Shown piece by piece: positions 1 to 5,333 of a stretch of DNA of 5,517 bases (its first letter is position 1; the number at the start of each line of letters is the position of its first letter). The notes under the pieces are model-generated. The model did not search any database and was not told where the DNA came from. It saw only the letters and a program-made list of their open reading frames with translations. The DNA comes from Oscillospiraceae bacterium (GTDB lineage: Bacteria > Bacillota > Clostridia > Oscillospirales > Oscillospiraceae). The stretch is taken from the NCBI GenBank assembly GCA_017378975.1, contig JAFNXT010000152.1:1-5517 (forward strand), read 5' to 3'. Both the position numbers and the translations under genes were made by a program.

Positions 1-1262
1 CCGCAGATCCCGCACCGGGACATCACCACATCCGTGCGGTCCGTCTCCACGCGCACCCAGTCATGGGCATCCAGATCGCCGGACAGGCCGCAGGAGCAGG
101 CATGCCAGTGGTTGCGCTCATCATAGCTCCATTCCGGGCTGAACTCACACCGGTGCTCATCGGACACCGCCAGCACATACTGGCACACGGTACACACCTG
201 ATGCTCCTCCGCCGTAGCCTCCGGACCGGGGACATGGGGCTGGTAGTCCACACGCTGACGGCACTGCAGACAGACATACCAGTGACCGGCGGCATCGGTG
301 GACCACCGGGTGTCCGGCTGATGCTTGGGCTCCTGATACTTGCCGCAAACGTTGCAATCGCTGTCGCAGTCGTTGGCATACTGATGGACACCGAACTTCT
401 TCTCGGAGGAGAAGACCTCCGTGCCCTTCAGACCACAGCCGGTACAGCTGTAATAGTAGCTCCGCCGGGTCTGGCAATCGCCGGGGTCGCTGAGATAGGC
501 TTCCGTTTCGGTCTTTGCCCCGAAGTTGTGACCGGCGGGGATGGCGGAGGTGAAGACCTCGGTGCCGGGCTGTCCGCAACCGGTACAGCTATAATAGTAC
601 CGGGAGCCGGTGACACAATCGCCCTTCTGCGCCAGACGGTCCTCCGTCTCCAATTTGGCAGTGTAGACATGGTCTCCCAACTGCTTCCCGATGAAAGTGC
701 CGGTGCCCTTCTGACCGCACTTGGTACAGCTTACGAAATAAACCGCGGCATTCCGGCAATCGCCGGGGGTCTGGATGTAAGCGGGATCCTCTTTCTGACC
801 GTAGGTGTGGGCACAGGTACCGCCGATCTGGGCCGCCGTGACCTCGCCGAGGTCCACAGGCTCGAAGCCCTCATCCCAGGCATCGATCCGACAACTGATG
901 GAAGCCGCCTTCCCGGCGGCACCGGGCAGGACCTTCAGGGTGAAGGTGAGGACCTTCCCCCGCAATGTCACGGGAGTGAGCCATTCGGCCACCCACGCGC
1001 CGCTGGCCGGGTCCGTCATCTCGCTGTCGGGCCGCAGGCTCCAGTGATACGAGACCAACTGGAACATGGTGGTATCGAACAGGGGCTCGATCTGGCACCC
1101 CACCACGTCAACGCCACCCTCCACGGTGACGGACACCAAAACGGTGCTGCCGGGGGCCACATCCCCCGCCGTCTCCACGGTGACACCGCCCAAAGCGGAA
1201 GCCGCCACAGAAAGCCCCAGCATCAGCACCAGGACCAGACAAACACAGAGCGCTCTTTTCAT
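1..1262 (-). CDS. Secreted cohesin-like protein with Cys-pair (zinc-ribbon-like) repeats, 3'-truncated
   Basis: An uninterrupted frame of 420 complete codons runs from ATG at 1262 off the left edge, so the C-terminus is missing. AGGAG at 1269-1273 sits 6 nt before this ATG. An in-frame ATG two codons upstream abuts the SD and is less likely. Residues 1-23 are a signal peptide (MKR, then a hydrophobic core, ending ASA before Leu24). Residues 24-145 look like a cohesin-type beta-sandwich (VAPGSTVLVSVTVEGG near 35-50, then GCQIEPLFDTTMF near 55-67). From 150 on the protein is rich in Cys pairs: CTKCG 179-183, CTGCG 226-230 and 273-277 in 47-residue repeats, then CNVCG 303-307, CLQC 331-334, CTVC 357-360 and the His/Trp motifs HWYVC and HWHAC. 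The Cys pairs could bind zinc or form disulfides. An extracellular or surface location is expected. No dockerin, catalytic domain or wall anchor is visible; one could lie beyond the edge. It has its own promoter, 242 bp after the kinase gene. Molecular function is unknown. Confidence 0.85.
   Translation of the reverse strand, partial: MKRALCVCLVLVLMLGLSVAASALGGVTVETAGDVAPGSTVLVSVTVEGGVDVVGCQIEPLFDTTMFQLVSYHWSLRPDSEMTDPASGAWVAEWLTPVTLRGKVLTFTLKVLPGAAGKAASISCRIDAWDEGFEPVDLGEVTAAQIGGTCAHTYGQKEDPAYIQTPGDCRNAAVYFVSCTKCGQKGTGTFIGKQLGDHVYTAKLETEDRLAQKGDCVTGSRYYYSCTGCGQPGTEVFTSAIPAGHNFGAKTETEAYLSDPGDCQTRRSYYYSCTGCGLKGTEVFSSEKKFGVHQYANDCDSDCNVCGKYQEPKHQPDTRWSTDAAGHWYVCLQCRQRVDYQPHVPGPEATAEEHQVCTVCQYVLAVSDEHRCEFSPEWSYDERNHWHACSCGLSGDLDAHDWVRVETDRTDVVMSRCGIC
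375..764 (-). repeat. Tandem 47-residue (141-bp) Cys-pair repeats inside the secreted protein
   Basis: Read on the minus strand, units begin at 764, 623 and 482, exactly 141 bp apart. The first two are complete (residues 167-213 and 214-260). The third diverges after about 36 residues (261-296). Each unit opens with GDC, then about ten residues later SCTxCGxxGT, then a Phe, and in units 2 and 3 a His before an aromatic (GHNF, VHQY). The segment just before the first unit (residues 150-166, beginning CAHTYGQ) resembles the tail of a further degenerate unit. The DNA has diverged more than the Cys/Gly pattern, so this looks like an old duplication under structural selection. Zinc binding or disulfide pairing is inferred only. 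Confidence 0.8.
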
Positions 1263-1317
1263 AGACATCTCCTATCCTTCTCGCCCACAAGGGCGGACGT
1301 GTTTCTTCATCATCCTG

Positions 1318-1346
1318 ATTCTAAAGCATTTGACAGCATAAAGCAA
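1318..1346 (-). promoter_or_regulatory. Predicted sigma-A-type promoter of the secreted protein gene
   Basis: On the minus strand, TTGCTT (1346-1341) is separated by 17 bp from TAGAAT (1323-1318). The -10 matches 5 of 6 consensus positions, the -35 only 3 of 6. Transcription would start near 1311, giving a leader of about 49 nt. That leader contains a small hairpin, CGCCC-TTGT-GGGCG (1295-1282), 8 nt before the AGGAG ribosome binding site. It is too short to call a riboswitch or attenuator. A T7 run (1355-1349) just upstream of the -35 may act as an AT-rich upstream element. The rest of the gap back to the kinase gene is repeat copy A. Confidence 0.45.
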
Positions 1347-1399
1347 GGAAAAAAACACCGCCCGGTCCCTCTTCAAAATAAATTCACGAACAGACGCAT

Positions 1400-1496
1400 A
1401 AAAATACTGTCATCGCGAGGAGGCCCCACGGGCCGACGTGGCGATCCCCCTCAGATCTTGGGGGATCGCCACGTCGCTACGCTCCTGGCGATGACA
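1400..1496 (-). terminator. Probable intrinsic terminator of the two-component operon, supplied by repeat copy A
   Basis: Read on the minus strand, the palindrome begins 8 bp after the kinase TGA and is followed by GTA and then five T (1404-1400). A long G+C-rich hairpin with a T-tract right behind a stop codon is the usual layout of a rho-independent terminator. The hairpin is much longer than a typical terminator stem and the T-tract is 3 nt off its base, so it could also work as a 3'-end stabiliser. On the plus strand no T-run follows, which favours the minus-strand role. Confidence 0.6.
1408..1496. repeat. 89-bp imperfect palindromic repeat, copy A (REP/MITE-like)
   Basis: This element is 87/89 identical to the one at 4149-4237, in the same orientation. 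It has nested arms: an outer 15-nt arm (1408-1422 against 1482-1496) and an inner perfect 17-nt arm (1434-1450 against 1460-1476) around a 9-nt loop containing AGATCT. One flank between the arms carries its own small stem, GGCCC-CAC-GGGCC (1422-1434); the other flank is only 5 nt (1477-1481). Relative to copy B the differences are A for G at 1479 and G for C at 1487. The second breaks one base pair of the outer arm, so copy A is slightly degraded. No open reading frame or target-site duplication is evident. It resembles the non-coding palindromes scattered between genes in many bacterial genomes; its family and mobility are inferred. Confidence 0.9.
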
Positions 1497-1504
1497 GCGC
1501 CGGA

Positions 1505-3406
1505 TCACGGCAACCGGAACCCGAACTGGACCCCGTTTTGGGTGTTCATGACATGGCAGGAACCGCCGTGGAGCTCGATGATCGTTTTGACCACCGTGAG
1601 CCCCAGTCCTGTGCCCTTCTCCGTCCGGGAGTCGCTGACCCGATAGAAGCTGTCCCAGACCTGAGCCAGCGCCTCCTCCGGTAGCGGCTCACATTCGTTC
1701 TCCATGGTCAGCACGGTCTGATCCTTGTGCCGGTAGATGCTCAGCCAGATCCTGCCTCCCTCCGGTGTGTACTTGACGGCATTGGAGGCCAGATTCCGGA
1801 CCACCTGACCGATCCGCCCCTCATCGGCGGTGATCTGGAAGTCCTCCACAAGGCTCTCGTGGAGGGTCAGACCCTTTTTCTCCATCAGGAGTTCCATATC
1901 CCCGAACACCGAACGGGTCAGCGCCGGAAGAGAGAACCGGTCCGACTGGAGCCGTACCTTACCGGCCTCCAGACGGCTCAGGTCCAGAAGCTCCAGCACC
2001 ATGCCGTCCATCCGCTCCGTCTCCTCCCGGATCACCTGCAGATACTCCACCCTCTTTTCCGCCGCGATCCCTTCCTCCAGCCCCTCACAGTAGCTGTGGA
2101 TGATCGCCAGCGGCGTTTTCAACTCATGGGCCATGCCGGAGACCATCTTTTTCCGGCTTTCTTCCGCATTTTTCGCATAGTCCATCGCCGCGCGCAGTCG
2201 TCTGTTCTCCTGCAGCATCTCGTGGGTCCGCTGTTGGGTCTGTACGTACCACTGCTCCAGCTCACAGGGCTCCTGCCACCGGGACCCCACCGTTTCCGGC
2301 AAGGGTGCGAAGCCCTTCCGGCCATGGAGGACCATCTGCGCCAGCGGCCCACCCAGCTCCCGGCGGAGCCTGCGCCGGAGCAGCAGCAGGATCACCACCA
2401 GCGGCAGCAGGGTCAGCACATAGAACCATTGCAGCCGCAGCACGGTCGAATACAAGGGCCAACAGCTGATCGCGGCCACGTATCGGCTGACCTGTCCGTC
2501 CACATCCGTATAGTGGCCGGTGCGCAGGATCACCGCGTGCCAGAGGCTCTCCTGCCCGAGCGGCTCGGCTTTCCGCAGGTACTGGGATGCCAGCTCCCCC
2601 ATGGATCCGAAGGTCTGACCATTCGATGTGACCGACTGTTCCAGCCGTCCGTAGCTTAGGATCTCGTCCGTGTAGATCCGCACCAGCTCCCGGTCCGTCT
2701 CCACGGAGCCCTCATAGGCCTCGTGCCATTTCAGATGGCCCTGACTGTCCGCCTGACCGAGGGTCAGATCCTTGGGCAGCAGACCGGGGTACTGGATGTT
2801 CAGATAGTCGATATCCGTCACAACGAACCGGTCTCCCTCGAAATAGCCGGTGAGCCTGTTCCCGTCGAAATGGTTCAGATACACGGCTGTACCCGAGCCA
2901 CTGCCGGGGATCAAGTCGCCCTCCGTCAGGTCGATGTAGGTGTGGCGCTCGGCTACCTCACAGCCGCCGAACCACTCCGCTTCGTCCATATAGGTCACCG
3001 TGCAGTAGTCCTGAGGGTCGATGACGGAATGGGTCTGACCGTCATAGAAGACCATGGCGACATCATACAGAAGATCTCCCTTCAGGATCCGCTTCATGGT
3101 CGGTTCGTCCTCGTAGGGGTTTTGGTACAAAGGCATTTCCAGCTCGTGGGCTGCGAAGCTGTCGAAAGCGGCGGCGTGGAGCAGCATCTGTTCGCGCTCC
3201 AATGCCACCGGATCTCCGGTCTGCCCGAAGCTCTCACGGGCGGTATATCGGGCGATGTGGCTGTCGTAATGGTCGTACATATCCTGCGCCAACAGCACCG
3301 TCAGGTAGCTCATGGCGAAGGCCCAGAGCCCCAGCACCAGCGCCGAGATCCGCCACATGATCGCGGCGGTGGCAGACAGCTTCGCTTTCTCCTTTTTCTC
3401 TTTCAT
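1505..3406 (-). CDS. Sensor histidine kinase, membrane-bound, HisKA/HATPase_c type
   Basis: A 633-residue kinase expected to phosphorylate the response regulator encoded just upstream. After a Lys-rich start, a first membrane helix spans about 13-40. An extracytoplasmic region of about 280 residues (41-320) follows, in which I recognise no known fold. It holds Cys135 and Cys149 (a possible disulfide) and Cys315. A second helix spans about 324-343, followed by a weak HAMP-like stretch and a coiled-coil linker (385-425). The H-box is HELKTP with His427; Glu428 and Thr431 fit the ExxT phosphatase motif, so the enzyme may be bifunctional. The N-box centres on Asn542, the F-box on Phe587, and the G2 box is GTGLGL (598-603). 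The G1 box is unusual: Cys572 (ENECEPLP) where Gly is normal. Translation starts 3 nt after the regulator stop codon with GGAGG (3419-3415) inside that gene's last codons, so the two are probably translationally coupled. The signal sensed is unknown; an envelope stress is plausible from the neighbours. Confidence 0.95.
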   Translation of the reverse strand: MKEKKEKAKLSATAAIMWRISALVLGLWAFAMSYLTVLLAQDMYDHYDSHIARYTARESFGQTGDPVALEREQMLLHAAAFDSFAAHELEMPLYQNPYEDEPTMKRILKGDLLYDVAMVFYDGQTHSVIDPQDYCTVTYMDEAEWFGGCEVAERHTYIDLTEGDLIPGSGSGTAVYLNHFDGNRLTGYFEGDRFVVTDIDYLNIQYPGLLPKDLTLGQADSQGHLKWHEAYEGSVETDRELVRIYTDEILSYGRLEQSVTSNGQTFGSMGELASQYLRKAEPLGQESLWHAVILRTGHYTDVDGQVSRYVAAISCWPLYSTVLRLQWFYVLTLLPLVVILLLLRRRLRRELGGPLAQMVLHGRKGFAPLPETVGSRWQEPCELEQWYVQTQQRTHEMLQENRRLRAAMDYAKNAEESRKKMVSGMAHELKTPLAIIHSYCEGLEEGIAAEKRVEYLQVIREETERMDGMVLELLDLSRLEAGKVRLQSDRFSLPALTRSVFGDMELLMEKKGLTLHESLVEDFQITADEGRIGQVVRNLASNAVKYTPEGGRIWLSIYRHKDQTVLTMENECEPLPEEALAQVWDSFYRVSDSRTEKGTGLGLTVVKTIIELHGGSCHVMNTQNGVQFGFRLP

Positions 3407-3409
3407 CGG

Positions 3410-4081
3410 TCACACCTCCAGCTTGTAGCCGGCTTTGACCACGGTGCGGATCATTTGGGCAGCGTCCCCCAGCTTCTCCCGGAGCCGCTTGATGTGAGTA
3501 TCCACCGCCCGGGCCTCTCCCTCGTAGTCGTAGCCCCAGCATTTGACCAACAACTGTTCCCGGCTCAGGACCGTGTTGCGGTTGCGCATCAGACACACGA
3601 GCAGGGAATATTCCTTGGGTGTCAGTTCCACCTCCCGACCTGCCACCTCCACCTGCCGGGAAGACAGCCGGACCGAGAGCTCCCCGGCTGTGAGCCGGTC
3701 CTCGGTCATCACATCTCCCCGACTGCGGCGGATCAGGGCCTTGAGCTTGGCATACAGCACCGTCATGGTGAAGGGCTTGGTCACATAGTCATCGGCCCCC
3801 AGCTCGTAACCCAACAGCTTATCGTCCTCGTCAGACAGGGCCGTCAGGAAGATGATCGGCACGTCGCTGTTCTTCCGTAAAGCCCTGCAGACGGAAAGCC
3901 CGTCCAGCCGGGGCATCATGATGTCCAGCAACACCCCGTCGAACTCCTGAGCCTGCGCCAGCTCCAACGCCTCCATACCGTCCGCCGCCGGGACCGGCGT
4001 ATCCCCCCGGCTGATGAAAAAATCACACAGGATGCTCCGCAACTTCGGCTCATCCTCCGCGATCAGGATCCTATGTCCCAT
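3410..4081 (-). CDS. OmpR/PhoB-family response regulator
   Basis: A 223-residue DNA-binding response regulator, full length for the family. The receiver domain (about 3-115) has the acidic pocket Glu9/Asp10, the phosphoacceptor Asp53 (LLDIMMP), Thr80 and Lys102 (TKPF). The C-terminal winged-helix effector domain (about 128-223) shows the usual LTPKEYSLL motif (153-161), a recognition-helix region with VDTHIKRLREKL (193-204), and the wing ending GYKLEV. The start ATG at 4081 follows AGGGGGAG (4094-4087) at 5 nt spacing. It is the first gene of the operon, with the kinase following after 3 nt. Phosphorylation by that kinase should favour dimerisation and binding to direct repeats; a candidate site lies in its own promoter. 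The regulon cannot be deduced from this window, and resemblance to VanR- or PhoP-like regulators is only at family level. Confidence 0.97.
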   Translation of the reverse strand: MGHRILIAEDEPKLRSILCDFFISRGDTPVPAADGMEALELAQAQEFDGVLLDIMMPRLDGLSVCRALRKNSDVPIIFLTALSDEDDKLLGYELGADDYVTKPFTMTVLYAKLKALIRRSRGDVMTEDRLTAGELSVRLSSRQVEVAGREVELTPKEYSLLVCLMRNRNTVLSREQLLVKCWGYDYEGEARAVDTHIKRLREKLGDAAQMIRTVVKAGYKLEV

Positions 4082-4100
4082 ACGATCTCCCCCTTTCTAC

Positions 4101-4138
4101 ATTTTAGATACCATACCCCTGTGTACTTCCTGTGTCAT
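4101..4138 (-). promoter_or_regulatory. Predicted promoter of the two-component operon
   Basis: On the minus strand, ATGACA (4138-4133, 5 of 6 to consensus) is separated by exactly 17 bp from TATGGT (4115-4110, 4 of 6). A TAAAAT at 4106-4101 matches the -10 consensus better but has no good -35 at 17 bp. The T6/A-rich stretch immediately upstream (4148-4138) could serve as an UP element and is also the T-tract of the preceding terminator. The leader would be only about 20-25 nt and includes the strong SD at 4094-4087. Confidence 0.5.
4118..4135 (-). promoter_or_regulatory. Candidate OmpR-family operator: ACACAGG direct repeat, 11-bp period
   Basis: Two exact ACACAGG heptamers (4135-4129 and 4124-4118 on the minus strand) are separated by 4 bp, giving an 11-bp repeat period. 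OmpR/PhoB-type winged-helix regulators bind tandem 7-bp or similar half-sites spaced by about one helical turn, and many such operons are autoregulated. The site covers the end of the predicted -35 and most of the -35/-10 spacer, a position that would suit repression or modulation of the operon's own promoter. That the neighbouring regulator binds it is inference, and a 7-bp repeat can occur by chance. Confidence 0.4.
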
Positions 4139-4142
4139 TTTG

Positions 4143-4237
4143 AAAAAATGTCATCGCGAGGAGGCCCCACGGGCCGACGTGGCGATCCCCCTCAGATCTT
4201 GGGGGATCGCCACGTCGCTGCGCTCCTCGCGATGACA
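4143..4237 (-). terminator. Probable intrinsic terminator of the amidase gene, supplied by repeat copy B
   Basis: The palindrome begins 19 bp after the amidase TGA and, on the minus strand, its base is followed directly by six T (4148-4143). The outer arm is fully paired in this copy. This layout fits a rho-independent terminator that separates the amidase from the two-component operon, whose predicted -35 lies only a few bases further on. No T-run follows on the plus strand. Confidence 0.65.
4149..4237. repeat. 89-bp imperfect palindromic repeat, copy B (REP/MITE-like)
   Basis: This is the second copy of the element at 1408-1496, same orientation, 2741 bp away, with two substitutions (G at 4220, C at 4228). 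The 15-nt outer arms (TGTCATCGCGAGGAG and its exact complement) and the 17-nt inner arms are perfectly complementary here, so this copy is closer to an intact element. The only asymmetry is between the arms, where the left side has the extra GGCCC/GGGCC mini-stem and the right side just CTGCG. It contains no gene. The flanks differ entirely from those of copy A, so the repeated unit ends at the palindrome itself. Confidence 0.9.
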
Positions 4238-4256
4238 GAACGTTTATATTCTGCAC

Positions 4257-5270
4257 TCAATCTTTGAAATAGGCATCCACGCCGTCGGCCATGCCGGTGA
4301 CCAGCTTCTGCTGATACTCCTCCGTGGCCATACGCCGGTCCTCTTCGGGGTTGGACATGAAGCCCATCTCCACGATCGTCACCGGCACGGTGCACCAGTT
4401 GATGCCGCTCATGGTGTCGGTCTCCCACACATACTGCCGTTTGGCACCGGTGGCGGCCACCATGGCGTCCAGCACCTTGGTGGACAGCTCCTTACATTCC
4501 TTATAAAGGGCCCCGTTGTAGGGATTGTCCTTGGTCTGGCACACGGTGATGATGCCGTTCGTGGCGCTGTTCTCCACGCTGTTGGCGTGGATCCGCAGGA
4601 AGGCATCGGCATACAGCCCGTTGGCCACCTGCGCCCGCTCGGCGTTGCTGATGTCCACATCATGGGTACTGCGGATCATGGCCACCTCATAGCCCCGGGC
4701 CAACAGCTCCTGCTGGAGCTTCTTGGACACCTGCAAGGTCAGCTCATACTCCGGGATCCCGGTGGCGACGCCCTCGGTGCCGGAGGCCACCTTGGCCTTC
4801 TCCTCGGTGGCACCGGGACCCACGGGCTCCTTGGCATAGTTGCCCTTGCCCTGATGGCCGGCATCGATCACGATCAGATATTTCCCGATCCCCCGGACGG
4901 TGGCGGAGGGCACATAGCAGATGTCGTTGCCCAGCAGGATCTTCGCCCAGTCCTTGGAGAAGGAGATCACGTCCACCTCGTTGCCTGCCAGCAGGGTGCC
5001 GGGAGAAACGGCGTGCTCATCGGGCTCCCAACGGACGGTGGTATCGGCCACCAGACGCATCTTGGTGGTCTCCGGCGGCTCCGTGGGGACGGTGGCCTCG
5101 GTGGGCTCCGTGGGGGGCGCCGTGGTGGGATCGAAGGGCACCACATGGTCGGTGGTGGTCTCAGTGGGCTCAGCGGTAGTTCCCACAGGCTCCGTAGGCT
5201 CCGGATCGCCGCAGGCCGCCATGGACAGGGCCAGGACCGCAGCCAATGCCGCACACATGATCTTCTTCAT
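4257..5270 (-). CDS. Lipoprotein N-acetylmuramoyl-L-alanine amidase (Amidase_3) with SH3-like domain
   Basis: A 337-residue zinc-dependent peptidoglycan hydrolase predicted to cleave the bond between N-acetylmuramic acid and the stem-peptide L-Ala. I use ATG at 5270: GAGGT lies 8 nt upstream and the signal peptide follows at once. A GTG ten codons upstream (5300) has a poor SD and falls at the predicted transcription start. Residues 1-20 form a lipoprotein signal with a lipobox ending SMAAC (Cys20), so it should be anchored on the outer face of the membrane. A Thr/Glu/Pro-rich linker (21-69) leads to an SH3-like region (about 70-126). The catalytic domain (131-335) has the Amidase_3 zinc ligands His139 (DAGHQG), Glu174 (PEYELTLQ) and His228 (RIHANS), and the catalytic Glu301 ([12 protein letters not shown]), so all key residues are present. 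Likely roles are wall remodelling, daughter-cell separation or sporulation; the sequence does not choose between them. Confidence 0.95.
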   Translation of the reverse strand: MKKIMCAALAAVLALSMAACGDPEPTEPVGTTAEPTETTTDHVVPFDPTTAPPTEPTEATVPTEPPETTKMRLVADTTVRWEPDEHAVSPGTLLAGNEVDVISFSKDWAKILLGNDICYVPSATVRGIGKYLIVIDAGHQGKGNYAKEPVGPGATEEKAKVASGTEGVATGIPEYELTLQVSKKLQQELLARGYEVAMIRSTHDVDISNAERAQVANGLYADAFLRIHANSVENSATNGIITVCQTKDNPYNGALYKECKELSTKVLDAMVAATGAKRQYVWETDTMSGINWCTVPVTIVEMGFMSNPEEDRRMATEEYQQKLVTGMADGVDAYFKD

Positions 5271-5278
5271 AAGCAGTG

Positions 5279-5287
5279 ACCTCACTT
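5279..5287 (-). promoter_or_regulatory. Ribosome binding site that fixes the amidase start
   Basis: AAGTGAGGT (minus strand) precedes ATG 5270 by 8 nt. It favours this start over the longer reading from GTG 5300, because the longer form would place ten extra polar and charged residues ahead of the lipoprotein signal. Confidence 0.7.
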
Positions 5288-5305
5288 TACTCTGATTCAC
5301 TGCCT

Positions 5306-5333
5306 ATTTTATCTTATCGCCGGGAAAAGTCAA
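5306..5333 (-). promoter_or_regulatory. Predicted sigma-A-type promoter of the amidase gene
   Basis: On the minus strand, TTGACT (5333-5328, 5 of 6) and TAAAAT (5311-5306, 5 of 6) are 16 bp apart. This is the best promoter match in the window. The -35 lies within the last coding codons of the upstream membrane-protein gene, whose TAA is at 5316-5314. Transcription would start near 5299, giving a leader of about 29 nt. No hairpin terminator separates the two genes, so read-through from upstream may add to expression. Confidence 0.6.

Noticed and set aside
375..764. CRISPR-like or other regularly spaced DNA repeats
   Set aside because: The 141-bp periodicity is in-frame protein repeat within a coding gene, with no short conserved repeat and unique spacers.
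24..1190. A cellulosome scaffoldin gene
   Set aside because: Only one cohesin-like module is seen and it is followed by Cys-pair repeats rather than further cohesins or a carbohydrate-binding module. No dockerin-bearing enzyme is in the window.
1349..1372. A terminator at the T7 run upstream of the secreted protein gene
   Set aside because: The only stem before it is about 3-4 bp (ACC-GGGC-GGT), too weak; copy A already provides a better terminator upstream.
63..1646. A 527-codon open frame on the plus strand
   Set aside because: It lies antisense to the secreted protein gene and runs through repeat copy A and into the kinase gene. It lacks recognisable domains and arises from the skewed codon use of the G+C-rich minus-strand genes.
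1727..2659. A 310-codon open frame on the plus strand
   Set aside because: It lies antisense to the catalytic half of the histidine kinase, with a His/Gln/Leu-rich composition and no domain.
2723..3880. A 385-codon open frame on the plus strand
   Set aside because: It is antisense to the kinase and regulator genes, both of which have complete, well-conserved domains. Its composition (many His, Gln, Val, Gly) is typical of a shadow frame.
1408..4237. A composite transposon carrying the two-component genes between the two palindromes
   Set aside because: There is no transposase, the repeats are direct and short, no target-site duplication is seen, and each copy is better explained by its position at a gene 3' end. 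Independent insertions are simpler.
5271..5300. Longer amidase start at GTG 5300
   Set aside because: It has a weak SD, would put ten polar residues ahead of a clean lipoprotein signal, and coincides with the predicted transcription start.
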